A stretch of 64,000 nucleotides of DNA from Clostridiaceae bacterium. GTDB taxonomy: Bacteria; Bacillota; Clostridia; Peptostreptococcales; T1SED10-28. Every line of letters begins with the position of its first letter. Position 1 is the first letter of the stretch. This document shows, piece by piece, positions 53,213-62,390 of the stretch. The notes under the pieces were generated by a model, which saw only the letters and a list, made by a program, of their open reading frames with translations, ran no database searches and had not been told where the DNA came from. The translations under genes were made by a program, and so were the position numbers. The stretch is from NCBI GenBank assembly GCA_003554105.1, contig PWFQ01000073.1:41834-105833 (forward strand). The letters run 5' to 3'.

Positions 53213-54163
53213 ATGAATCAATGTGCGATTGGTGTGGACTTGGGAGGTACATCGATTAAGTTCGGTCTTCTGACGCTTCAAGGGGAAGTGGTGGAAAAAA
53301 TTCATCGGAAAACACCGAGAAGCAAAGACTTTTTCCATGTTGTCGATGTAATTGACCGGGGAGTAAGGGATCTCTTTGAAAACAGCAAGTATAAAAAAGA
53401 TCAATGTGCAGGTATAGGAATCGGAATTCCCGGAGTATGCGACGGTGAAGGAGAAGTGATTTTTGCCAACAATCTTCATTGGAAAAACAAGCCTTTGAAA
53501 GACGTACTGGAAAAAAGGATCGGTCTGCCTGTGAAGGTTGGGAATGATGCGACACTGGCAACGGTGGGAGAGTATAAATTCGGAATGCTGAAGGATTGCA
53601 GAAACGGTATTCTTCTGACTCTTGGTACCGGTCTTGGAGCAGGGGTCATCATCGAAGGGAAAATCTTTCACGGAAGTCATTATCTGGGAACGGAAATCGG
53701 ACATACGATTATCGGAGACAACTTTTATCAATGCAATTGCGGAAACTATGGCTGTCTTGAAACCTTTGCATCTGCCACTGCGATGATCCGCTATGCACGG
53801 AAGCTTTTGGAAACGGAACCCAGTTCATTCCTTCAAACAAAAACCAAGGGAGATCCTTTTCGATTAAATGTTGAAATGATCTTTGAAGGAGTAAAGTCGG
53901 GAGACAGAGTTTCAGAGAAGACATTAAAACGATTTATTCACTATCTTTCTATGGGAATTTCCAATCTTATAAACATTTTTGATCCGGAAGTGATCGCTCT
54001 TGGTGGCGGTGTCAGCTATGGGGCGGATGTTTTTCTTGAAGATTTGAGGGAAAAGACGAAAGAATATACCTACGTGAGGGAAAAGAACCCTACACGAATT
54101 GAAATAGCTCAATTGAAAAATGATGCGGGATTGATGGGAGCGGCAGGATTTGTAACAGAATAG
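53213..54163 (+). CDS. ROK-family glucokinase
   Basis: A 316-aa sugar kinase: GVDLGGTSIKFGL phosphate loop, GNDATLATVGEYKFG (catalytic Asp), LGTGLGAGVI, and the ROK zinc motif CNCGNYGCLE with the preceding EIGH. Most likely phosphorylates free glucose released by the neighbouring glucosidase, glucanotransferase and phosphorylase. ATG 53213 follows AAAGGAAGTGAACGGG; TATAAT at 53170-53175. Confidence 0.9.
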   Translation: MNQCAIGVDLGGTSIKFGLLTLQGEVVEKIHRKTPRSKDFFHVVDVIDRGVRDLFENSKYKKDQCAGIGIGIPGVCDGEGEVIFANNLHWKNKPLKDVLEKRIGLPVKVGNDATLATVGEYKFGMLKDCRNGILLTLGTGLGAGVIIEGKIFHGSHYLGTEIGHTIIGDNFYQCNCGNYGCLETFASATAMIRYARKLLETEPSSFLQTKTKGDPFRLNVEMIFEGVKSGDRVSEKTLKRFIHYLSMGISNLINIFDPEVIALGGGVSYGADVFLEDLREKTKEYTYVREKNPTRIEIAQLKNDAGLMGAAGFVTE

Positions 54164-54223
54164 TGAAAATCTTTTCTATAATACTATCATTTCATCGATT
54201 TTTATGGTATATTTTTTTAAAAG

Positions 54224-54237
54224 GCAATCGTTTGCAC
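54224..54237. promoter_or_regulatory. LacI-type operator before the GH31 gene
   Basis: GCAATCGTTTGCAC: arms GCAA/TTGC around TCGT. It shares GCAATCGYTTGCAC with the site before the binding-protein gene. A MalR-like or CcpA-like protein could bind; no LacI-family gene is in the window. Confidence 0.65.
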
Positions 54238-54258
54238 AACAATTGAAGGAGGTATTTT

Positions 54259-56394
54259 ATGAATACCTATATAATCGGAGAACAGGCAAAATACTATGAA
54301 TTCGGTAAGCCGATTTCCAGTAATGCTATTGTTGAAATGAAAGTTCCTGCAGTTTTTCCCCTGGAAGAGATCGTAAAAATAGAGAGAAGATCGGAAATTC
54401 AATTTTCCCTGAAAGAGGATACAAGGGTCTATGGATTAGGAGAGAATCTTGGCGGAATCAACAAAAGGGGAGGACGTTATGAATCCTATTGCAGAGATGA
54501 AGCGAATCATACGGAGGATAAAATTAATCTGTATGGTGCGCACAACTTTTTCGTTATAGAGGATAAAGAAAAAGCAATAGGATATTTTGTGGATTTTCCA
54601 GGAAGAATACATTTTGATATCGGATTTACGAATGATGATGAGTTTATTATCACGATCAACGGTGAAAATTTCGGTTTGATGAAAATCGAAGGATCGACGC
54701 CGTCGGAAATCATCACGAAATTCTTAAAAACCATTGGGAAACCTTATATTCCTCCAAAATGGGGATTTGGATATTTCCAAAGTCGATGGGGCTATCGGGA
54801 TCAAAAAGAGATCCAGGAAGTAGTTGACACTTTTCAACAACATGAAATTCCTATGGACGGAATCTATCTGGATCTTGATTATATGGTTGATTTTAAAAAC
54901 TTCACAGTATCCAGGGAACGATTTCCCGATTTTGAAGATTGGACAAAATCTTTGAAAGAAAAAGGGTTGTATCTTATACCGATAATTGATGCAGGTGTAA
55001 AAATCGAAGAAGGGTATAACGTCTACGAAGAAGGTGTCAAAGGAGACCATTTTGCTGTTAATCAAGAGGGGGAACCCTATGTGGCAGCGGTTTGGCCCGG
55101 GAAAGTCCACTTCCCTGATTTCTTTCAGGAAAAAACCAGAAGGTGGTTTGGTGAATACTATAGAGATTTGACGAAAATGGGAATCGAAGGTTTTTGGAAT
55201 GATATGAATGAACCTGCGATCTTCTATGATGAGAAGAGTTTGGAAGAAGCTGTGGATATGGCCATTGATTGCAGAGGGAAAAACCTGAACGTTCACAAGT
55301 TTTTTCACTTAAAGGACACCTTTAGCAACCTGCTGAATGATGAAAAATATCATCAACGGTTTTATCACCGGATGGACGGAGAGAAAAAAACCAATGAGGA
55401 AGTACATAATCTCTATGGCAACTATATGACACAATCAGCCTATGAGGGATTAAGTCGTCATCTTGATCACCGCTTTCTTCTCATTTCCAGAGCATCCAGC
55501 ATTGGAATGCATCGATACGGAGGAATATGGACAGGAGACAATGCCTCCTGGTGGAGTCATTTGGAAGAAAACGTGAAAATGATGCCCCTGTTGAATATGG
55601 CAGGCTTTTTCTATACCGGTGCGGACACCGGCGGCTTTGGAGGTCAATGCAGCGGAGAGCTGCTTACACGCTGGCTACAGTTCAGCATATTTACTCCTTT
55701 GCTACGCAATCACTCAGCACTGGATACCCGGGCTCAGGAGCCCTATGCCTTCGATAAAAGAACTCTGGAAGAAACAAAGCATCTTATTCGTTTACGATAC
55801 CGACTGATCCCATATCTTTACTCCACATACATGAAAGCGGTGGATAAGTATGAGATGATGTTCAAACCCCTTGCTTTCTTTTACAAGGAATCACATTATA
55901 AGGAGATTGAAGATCAGCTTCTCCTGGGAGATGAATTGATGATTGCGCCGGTGGTTGAAAGAGGAAAAACCGGGCGCAGGGTGGATCTGCCGGAGGAAAT
56001 GGCGAAAATTGAGTTTGCAGATTCCGGATATACGGTGGAAATTGTCAAGGAGGGACCCCATTACCTTGCTTATCAGCGAGACCGTTTGATTATCTTTCTT
56101 AAAAAAGGTCATATGCTTCCTTTGGGAGATGTGGCAATGAATGTGAAAGAACTGAAGAACGAAAAACTTGACCTGTTGGTTTATATGGATGAAAATGCCG
56201 AACATCTTCTATATACTGATGACGGACTTTCAATCGACAGGAATGATCAGGTTAAAACAATTTTTTCAGTGATCCATCGGGAAGGCGATTTTCTGGTTGA
56301 TATAAAAAACCCCTATAAAGGGTTAAAAGTTGTTAATTTTTCATTCCTGACAAACGAGGGACTAGTTAAAAAAACTCACAGGATAAACAGTTAA
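54259..56394 (+). CDS. GH31 alpha-glucosidase
   Basis: A 711-aa cytoplasmic enzyme (no signal peptide). The nucleophile is Asp315 in GFWNDMNEPAIF and the acid/base about Asp427 in IWTGDNASWW. GIYLDLDYMVDFKNFT lines the barrel. It would release glucose from the non-reducing end of imported maltodextrins or isomaltose. GAAGGAGGTATTTT precedes the ATG. Head of GH31-malQ-glgP, with a LacI-type operator upstream. Confidence 0.93.
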   Translation: MNTYIIGEQAKYYEFGKPISSNAIVEMKVPAVFPLEEIVKIERRSEIQFSLKEDTRVYGLGENLGGINKRGGRYESYCRDEANHTEDKINLYGAHNFFVIEDKEKAIGYFVDFPGRIHFDIGFTNDDEFIITINGENFGLMKIEGSTPSEIITKFLKTIGKPYIPPKWGFGYFQSRWGYRDQKEIQEVVDTFQQHEIPMDGIYLDLDYMVDFKNFTVSRERFPDFEDWTKSLKEKGLYLIPIIDAGVKIEEGYNVYEEGVKGDHFAVNQEGEPYVAAVWPGKVHFPDFFQEKTRRWFGEYYRDLTKMGIEGFWNDMNEPAIFYDEKSLEEAVDMAIDCRGKNLNVHKFFHLKDTFSNLLNDEKYHQRFYHRMDGEKKTNEEVHNLYGNYMTQSAYEGLSRHLDHRFLLISRASSIGMHRYGGIWTGDNASWWSHLEENVKMMPLLNMAGFFYTGADTGGFGGQCSGELLTRWLQFSIFTPLLRNHSALDTRAQEPYAFDKRTLEETKHLIRLRYRLIPYLYSTYMKAVDKYEMMFKPLAFFYKESHYKEIEDQLLLGDELMIAPVVERGKTGRRVDLPEEMAKIEFADSGYTVEIVKEGPHYLAYQRDRLIIFLKKGHMLPLGDVAMNVKELKNEKLDLLVYMDENAEHLLYTDDGLSIDRNDQVKTIFSVIHREGDFLVDIKNPYKGLKVVNFSFLTNEGLVKKTHRINS

Positions 56395-56412
56395 GGATTA
56401 AGGAGGAATAGT

Positions 56413-57894
56413 ATGTTTCAACGATCCAGCGGGATACTCCTGCACATATCGTCTTTACCCGGTGAGTATGGCATCGGAGATTTTGGAAAAGAAGCCTACC
56501 GGTTTGTGGATTTTCTCGAGGAGGCGGGAGTGAAGAATTGGCAAATCCTTCCTTTGGGAATTACCGGATATGGAGATTCCCCCTACCAGAGTTTTTCAGC
56601 TTTTGCAGGAAATCCCTACTTTATTGATTTAGATAAACTGATCTCCATAAAGTTGATCACAAAAGAAGAAGTGATGGAGGCAAAGCTCAATTCAAATCCT
56701 GAAAAAGTCGATTATGGCCATCTTTATGACAAGAAAATGAAGCTGTTGAGACTTGCATATAAAAGAGGCAAAGACCTCCTGAAACAGGAACTGGATACAT
56801 TTTATGAAAGGGAATATACCTGGCTTCAGGAATTCTCCCTGTATATGGCAATCAAGGAGCACCATGGACAAAAGTCATGGCTCGATTGGGAGCCTGAATT
56901 CCGAATTTGGCAGTCTGAGAAAGTGAAAAATTTCGAAAAAGAGAATGGGGATGCAATGGGATTTTGGATTTTTACTCAGTACTTTTTCGATAAACAGTGG
57001 ATGACACTGAAGAGATATGCAAACAGTAAGAACATAGAAATCGTTGGAGACCTTCCCGTATACGTTTCGGATGACAGCTCCGATGTCTGGAAAAATCCGG
57101 AACTGTACAAACTGGATGAGGAAAGAAAACCCATTACAGTGGCCGGTGTGCCGCCGGATGCTTTCTCAAGCACCGGTCAATTATGGGGCAATCCTATTTA
57201 TGACTGGGAGAATATGAGGCAAAATGGTTATCAATGGTGGACAAGGAGAATTGCCCATAGCTTTAAGCTCTATGATGTACTGCGGATCGACCATTTCAGA
57301 GGTTTTGAATCATATTGGGAAGTTCCATATGGAGAGGACACTGCGATGTTCGGAGCTTGGACAAAGGGTCCCGGTATCGAACTGTTCCATAAAATCAAGG
57401 AAGAGCTGGGCGAACTGAAAATTATTGCAGAGGATCTGGGGTATTTAACAGAGGATGTTGAAAAACTCATTGAAGCTACAGGATATCCGGGAATGAAGGT
57501 TCTTCAATTTGCCTTTGATCCCAGGGAGGAAAGTGATTATCTTCCCCATAACTATACAAAGAATTCCGTCGTGTACACAGGAACTCACGATAATCATACG
57601 GTGTTGGGGTGGGCTGAAAACATCCCTAAGGAAGAATTGTTGTATGCGATAGAATATCTGAAGCTTGATGACGTCGAAGGTTATCCCTGGGGAATGATCA
57701 GAGGAAGCTGGAGCTCAGTTTCCGACCTGGCAATTGCTCCGATGCAGGAGTTTTTGAATCTTGGCGATGAAGCCAGAATGAACATCCCATCAACCCTTGG
57801 AGGAAACTGGGAGTGGAGAGTGGAGAAACATCATTTGACGAAAAAACTGGCGAAGAGAATTCACAGATTGAACGACACTTATAGGAGGTTATAA
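56413..57894 (+). CDS. malQ: 4-alpha-glucanotransferase
   Basis: A GH77 amylomaltase of 493 aa: GILLHISSLPGEYGIGDFG at the start, nucleophile Asp in LRIDHFRGFESYW, acid/base Glu in IIAEDLGYLT, and the transition-state Asp in TGTHDNHTVLG. It disproportionates short maltodextrins into longer chains for the phosphorylase and free glucose. AAGGAGGAATAGT precedes the ATG; glgP begins 1 bp after its stop. Confidence 0.95.
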   Translation: MFQRSSGILLHISSLPGEYGIGDFGKEAYRFVDFLEEAGVKNWQILPLGITGYGDSPYQSFSAFAGNPYFIDLDKLISIKLITKEEVMEAKLNSNPEKVDYGHLYDKKMKLLRLAYKRGKDLLKQELDTFYEREYTWLQEFSLYMAIKEHHGQKSWLDWEPEFRIWQSEKVKNFEKENGDAMGFWIFTQYFFDKQWMTLKRYANSKNIEIVGDLPVYVSDDSSDVWKNPELYKLDEERKPITVAGVPPDAFSSTGQLWGNPIYDWENMRQNGYQWWTRRIAHSFKLYDVLRIDHFRGFESYWEVPYGEDTAMFGAWTKGPGIELFHKIKEELGELKIIAEDLGYLTEDVEKLIEATGYPGMKVLQFAFDPREESDYLPHNYTKNSVVYTGTHDNHTVLGWAENIPKEELLYAIEYLKLDDVEGYPWGMIRGSWSSVSDLAIAPMQEFLNLGDEARMNIPSTLGGNWEWRVEKHHLTKKLAKRIHRLNDTYRRL

Positions 57895-57895
57895 T

Positions 57896-60256
57896 ATGAA
57901 CAAATACGATTTACTTGGAAAAATGGAGTCCTATCTGTTAACGGAAGCGAAGAAAACCTTAAAAACAGCAACTGACAAGCAAAAGTATCATGCTCTGGCG
58001 AAGGCGATTATGGGAGAAATCGCACCGAAGTGGATTGAATCCGAAGAAAAATACAAGGGGCGGAAAAAAGCGTATTATTTTTCAGCGGAATATTTGATGG
58101 GTCGGGCCATGTCCAATAATCTCATTAATATGAAGCTGAAAAAAGATGTTGAAGAAATTTTGGGAGATGAAGAGATCACATACAATGCTCTGGAGGAGCA
58201 AGAGGAAGATGCTGCTCTTGGAAACGGAGGCTTGGGTCGACTTGCCGCCTGCTTTTTAGACTCTGCAGCAACACAAAATTATCCGCTCCACGGATATGGC
58301 ATCCGTTACCAGTATGGAATCTTTAAACAGGAGTTTGTCGACGGTTTTCAGGTGGAACGCGGCGATGACTGGACAAGAGACGGAGATCCATGGTCTATTA
58401 AGCGAAGAGATAAAGCAGTTCTTGTACGATTTGCAGACGAGGATGTCATTGCAGTTCCTTTTGATATGCCCATTGTCGGATACGGAAAGCATACCATCAA
58501 CACTTTGCGCTTATGGGAAGCCCACGGTGTTAAAGCATTTGATCTGGAAAGATTTAACCGCCAGGACTATAAAGGGGCCCTTGAAGAGGAAATTAAAGCA
58601 TCCGCCATCTCCAAAGTTCTTTACCCTGATGACTCCACTGAAGAAGGAAAAATATTGCGATTAAAGCAGCAGTACTTCTTTGTATCTGCTTCTCTTCAGG
58701 ACATGATTCGCAGGCATCATGAAGAAGGCAAGGACATCCAAACCTTCCACGAAGACAATGCGATTCAGTTAAACGACACACACCCTGCAGTAGCAGTGCC
58801 TGAACTGATGAGGCTTCTTACAAAATCGGAGGGACTCTCCTGGGAACAGGCTTGGGAAATTTCCAGAAAAACTCTGTCCTATACGAACCACACTTTGATG
58901 GCCGAAGCCCTTGAGCAGTGGCCGATTGATTTTTATCGATCCATGCTTCCCGATATCTATACCACTATTGAAAAAATTAACCGGCAGCTTCTGGAGGATC
59001 TGAAATCCAAAGGGATTAAAAATCTTGCTGATTTTGCAATTATCTCTCATGGAAATATCAAGATGGCCTGGCTGTCAATCTACGGAACTAATTCAACCAA
59101 CGGTGTTGCCCAACTTCATACTGATCTGTTGAAGAACGTGGAACTGAAACACTGGTATGAACTTTATCCTGAACGCTTTAACAACAAGACCAACGGAATC
59201 ACCCAAAGACGATGGTTATTGAAAAGCAACCCTGAGCTGGCAAACTATATTACCGATCTTTTAGACAGCAAAGGATGGATTGTTCATCTGGATCGTTTAA
59301 AGCAGTTATCAGAGTTTCAGGATGATGAAACCATCAAACGGTTTTTAGAGATAAAAGACTTAAAAAAAGAACAACTGGCCAGGTACATTGGAGTGCATGA
59401 AGGAATTAAAATCGATCCGAAATCAATCTACGATATTCAAATTAAACGTTTACATGAATATAAACGACAGCTTCTGCTTGCATTTTACATTTTGGATCTT
59501 TATTATCAGCTTAAAGAGAATCCGGAAATGGATCTCCATCCCAGAACCTTTATTTTCGGAGCAAAGGCGGCACCGGGATATTACAGAGCGAAGGGAATCA
59601 TTAAGTTCATCCATGAAGTGAAAAACCTTGTGAACAATGACTCGCAGGTAAATGACAAAATTAAAGTGGTATTCGTTGAAAATTACAGGGTTTCCTATGC
59701 AGAAATGCTTTTTCCTGCAGCAGATGTTTCCGAGCAAATCTCGACGGCAGGAAAAGAAGCATCAGGAACTGGAAACATGAAATTTATGCTTAATGGCGCA
59801 CCAACTCTTGGTACCTATGACGGAGCAAACATCGAAATTGTGGAAGAGGCGGGAGAGGAAAACAACTTCATCTTCGGGCTTCGAGTTGAGGAAATAGAGA
59901 ATATGAAAGGAACCTACGATGCAAAGGGAGCCTATGAAAACGTTCCAGGGCTGAAACGAGTAGTCGATACCTTAGTTGACGGGACTTTCGATGATAGCGG
60001 CACGGGGATGTTTAAAGATCTTTATAATGCTTTAATTTATGGCGCAGAATGGCATGAAGCGGATCATTACTTTATCCTTGCTGATTTTGATGGATACAGG
60101 CAAAAACAATGGGAAGTGGATAGAGCCTACAGAGATCGGCTTGCCTGGGGACGAAAGGCATGGGCAAACGTTTCCAATGCAGGAAAATTCAGTTCCGATC
60201 GAACCATTGAACAATATGCGGAAGAAATTTGGAGGATCGAAAAACAGCAAAACTAG
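57896..60256 (+). CDS. glgP: Glycogen/maltodextrin phosphorylase
   Basis: A GT35 phosphorylase of 786 aa releasing glucose-1-phosphate. GNGGLGRLAACFLDS and the PLP region EASGTGNMKFMLNGA (Lys629) are exact family marks. The genomic pairing with malQ favours maltodextrin as substrate, although this sequence type also acts on glycogen. AGGAGGTTATA at the malQ end serves as ribosome site, indicating coupled translation. Confidence 0.95.
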   Translation: MNKYDLLGKMESYLLTEAKKTLKTATDKQKYHALAKAIMGEIAPKWIESEEKYKGRKKAYYFSAEYLMGRAMSNNLINMKLKKDVEEILGDEEITYNALEEQEEDAALGNGGLGRLAACFLDSAATQNYPLHGYGIRYQYGIFKQEFVDGFQVERGDDWTRDGDPWSIKRRDKAVLVRFADEDVIAVPFDMPIVGYGKHTINTLRLWEAHGVKAFDLERFNRQDYKGALEEEIKASAISKVLYPDDSTEEGKILRLKQQYFFVSASLQDMIRRHHEEGKDIQTFHEDNAIQLNDTHPAVAVPELMRLLTKSEGLSWEQAWEISRKTLSYTNHTLMAEALEQWPIDFYRSMLPDIYTTIEKINRQLLEDLKSKGIKNLADFAIISHGNIKMAWLSIYGTNSTNGVAQLHTDLLKNVELKHWYELYPERFNNKTNGITQRRWLLKSNPELANYITDLLDSKGWIVHLDRLKQLSEFQDDETIKRFLEIKDLKKEQLARYIGVHEGIKIDPKSIYDIQIKRLHEYKRQLLLAFYILDLYYQLKENPEMDLHPRTFIFGAKAAPGYYRAKGIIKFIHEVKNLVNNDSQVNDKIKVVFVENYRVSYAEMLFPAADVSEQISTAGKEASGTGNMKFMLNGAPTLGTYDGANIEIVEEAGEENNFIFGLRVEEIENMKGTYDAKGAYENVPGLKRVVDTLVDGTFDDSGTGMFKDLYNALIYGAEWHEADHYFILADFDGYRQKQWEVDRAYRDRLAWGRKAWANVSNAGKFSSDRTIEQYAEEIWRIEKQQN

Positions 60257-60325
60257 TTAAAACAACATGTTGAGGAAATAGCGGTCCAAGGCAGCTAAAA
60301 AAGATTGAATATTTTAAAATAATTA

Positions 60326-60398
60326 TTGTAACATCCATATAAAGGATGTATAATGATTATAGGGTATTTTTTTACTAATGAGTGCAATCGCTTGCACT
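60326..60398 (+). promoter_or_regulatory. Binding-protein promoter with downstream LacI-type operator
   Basis: TTGTAA (60326-60331)-N17-TATAAT (60349-60354). The spacer holds an inverted repeat ACATCC-ATATAAA-GGATGT. The palindrome AGTGCAATCGCTTGCACT (60381-60398; 7-bp arms) lies about 20 bp after the predicted transcription start, where a repressor would block elongation. Confidence 0.78.
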
Positions 60399-60434
60399 CT
60401 GAAAAATGAGAATGATTTAAAGGGAGGATGTAAA

Positions 60435-61787
60435 ATGAAAAAGTTATTCGGTTTACTGTTAATTCTATTACTGGCCTTTGCACTTGTGGCCTGCGGAGGA
60501 AATGGTGAAGATCCCGTGGACGACAACGGTGACAACGGTGAAGTGGTGAACGGCGACGATGTTGATGAAATTGAAGGAATTGAAGCAACAATTACGGTAC
60601 AGGTTGAAGAAGGTTGGCTCTCCTACTATGAAGCAGCGAGAGACCGTGTCCTTGAAAATAATCCCGATTCGACCATCGAGTTTATTGTAACACCATCTTT
60701 TGACCATCTTGACGTTCTTGACAGTACAGACCCGACCAATGAGGACGTGGCAGACTTATTTGCAATTCCTGCTGACCGGGTTTATGGATTGAACACAAAT
60801 GATGTGCTTGCACCTCTTGATGCTCTTGAACTGGCAGCACTAGTCGGAGGATTCGATGACTATGACGGAGGCCTGGGTGGAAACTTTAACATTGACGGAG
60901 AGTATATGGCCTTCCCAATGAACATCGAGACTTTGATCAACTTTGGAAACACTGCCAATGCAGAAGCGGCAGGAATCGACTTTGACGATGTATTGGAATT
61001 TACAGAAATGGGATTTGAAGACATGCTTGTTCCTGTTTGGAATGCATGGTTTGGCGTTGCCTTAACAAACTCAGCGGAAATTGAACTGCTTGGACATGAC
61101 GATGAGGGAATGCTATATTCTGACTTAACTCAGGACTTTGCTGATCTTGAGCCTGCAAAGCAGGAAGTTTTCGAAGCACTGTTTAATTACTGGCAAGCTC
61201 ATCACGAAGCGGGAACTGACCTTTGGGACAATGAAGCTGCTTGGGGATATATGGATTCTGAATTTGGTACCGGAGGAGACACAGCTCTCCGAATTGAAGG
61301 ACCTTGGTCTACGGGAAATCTTTCCGGTCAAGCTGGAGACGGTGAAGATCTTGCAATCCTTCCGATTAGTCAGGTAACTCTTAATGGAAATCCATTGGCT
61401 CACTGGCAAGGCGGTTGGGGTCTTGTATTAAACTCCCGAATTGAAGTGGATCAGGATAAAATGGATCTCGGTCATGCAATGATCGCTGAAATTCAAAATA
61501 CTGATTATGCAGTAGACTTCTTTACAGCCAGCGGAAAGATTATGGAGAACGTTGATGCATCATTATATTTGGATTCCGATCTTTCAGATACCGACAAACT
61601 GGTTATTGAATCAGTGATCGAATCTTACAACCAAGCTATTCCACGACCACTTTTCACCGAGTGGGGCCAGGTTTGGGGAACTTGGGAAAATGCAATGCTT
61701 TCCTGGTCTGCAGTGAATCCATCAAATGTTGAAGAAGCCTACAACGAAGTTAAGGCTGCATTTGATGCAATGATGTTAAACTTCTAA
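60435..61787 (+). CDS. Maltose/maltodextrin ABC transporter binding lipoprotein (MalE-like)
   Basis: A 450-aa extracellular lipoprotein: signal peptide MKKLFGLLLILLLAFALVACGG with lipobox LVAC, then a very acidic linker rich in Asp, Asn and Gly (residues about 22-55), then a periplasmic-binding-protein fold of the sugar type. Placement after glgP and before a MalF-like permease indicates maltodextrin. The start is ATG 60435 (GGGAGGATGTAAA); the ORF-track start is 57 nt too early and overlaps the operator. The strong acidity suggests exposure to high salt or pH (inference). Confidence 0.9.
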   Translation: MKKLFGLLLILLLAFALVACGGNGEDPVDDNGDNGEVVNGDDVDEIEGIEATITVQVEEGWLSYYEAARDRVLENNPDSTIEFIVTPSFDHLDVLDSTDPTNEDVADLFAIPADRVYGLNTNDVLAPLDALELAALVGGFDDYDGGLGGNFNIDGEYMAFPMNIETLINFGNTANAEAAGIDFDDVLEFTEMGFEDMLVPVWNAWFGVALTNSAEIELLGHDDEGMLYSDLTQDFADLEPAKQEVFEALFNYWQAHHEAGTDLWDNEAAWGYMDSEFGTGGDTALRIEGPWSTGNLSGQAGDGEDLAILPISQVTLNGNPLAHWQGGWGLVLNSRIEVDQDKMDLGHAMIAEIQNTDYAVDFFTASGKIMENVDASLYLDSDLSDTDKLVIESVIESYNQAIPRPLFTEWGQVWGTWENAMLSWSAVNPSNVEEAYNEVKAAFDAMMLNF

Positions 61788-61837
61788 AAAAACATCACCG
61801 GGGACAATTTGATAATCCTCAGAATAACGAGAAGGTT

Positions 61838-61873
61838 CAGGGAAGAAGGGTAAACCTTTCTTCCCTGTATTTT
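61838..61873 (+). terminator. Intercistronic terminator after the binding-protein gene
   Basis: A 13-bp stem CAGGGAAGAAGGG/CCTTTCTTCCCTG (one G-T pair), 4-nt loop, followed by TATTTTTAT. Such partial terminators often set a high binding-protein to permease ratio. Confidence 0.8.
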
Positions 61874-61897
61874 TATCCAATGAAAGAAGTGAGCTGA

Positions 61898-62341
61898 ATG
61901 CTTGTATCAAGATCCATTCCCAAAAATAAATTGTATATGATCATCGGATTCTCATCGGTGGTTATTGTGGCCCTCTCTCTCGATGTACTGTACCGCGTGA
62001 AGAGCTATCAGGAATTTGTTCATTGGTGGGAAAGGATAGAAGCGATGGAAGGCATCGGATTTTCTGAAGATGAAGCTTTTAGCACGTACTTGACATCAAA
62101 TATGAGTCTTTACTTTACCAATGCAATTATACCAATGATTTTCACGATTCATACGTACTTTACCAAGAAAAAGCGGAGCTTGAACGGCTTGTTTGTTTTT
62201 TTGTGGGCAGTGCTTCTGGCAGGAGGATTCGGGTTTACCCTGGTGGAGTGGAATACCGGTTCCCTGTTTTATTACTTGAGACTGGGCGGATATATAGGAC
62301 TTTTTATTACAACCTTGACGTTATCAACAGATTCTGAATAA
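61898..62341 (+). CDS. Small membrane protein in the maltodextrin transport operon
   Basis: A 147-aa protein with about four membrane segments (MIIGFSSVVIVALSLDVLY; YFTNAIIPMIFTIHTYF; LFVFLWAVLLAGGFGFTLV; YLRLGGYIGLFITTLTL). I do not recognise the family. It lies between the binding-protein gene and the MalF-like permease, with AGAAGTGAGCTGA upstream, so a role in assembly or regulation of the transporter is possible. Confidence 0.75.
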   Translation: MLVSRSIPKNKLYMIIGFSSVVIVALSLDVLYRVKSYQEFVHWWERIEAMEGIGFSEDEAFSTYLTSNMSLYFTNAIIPMIFTIHTYFTKKKRSLNGLFVFLWAVLLAGGFGFTLVEWNTGSLFYYLRLGGYIGLFITTLTLSTDSE

Positions 62342-62390
62342 CTGTTCAAAAATCCATATCACGGAAAATACGGTAAAAGGGGGGAGTCCC

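Noticed and set aside
53078-53731. 217-aa minus-strand ORF
   Set aside because: Covers the ROK kinase in antisense and the tRNA-Ala promoter; low-complexity Phe/His-rich product without motifs.
54724-55308. 194-aa minus-strand ORF
   Set aside because: Shadow of the GH31 gene whose catalytic motifs lie in the plus frame.
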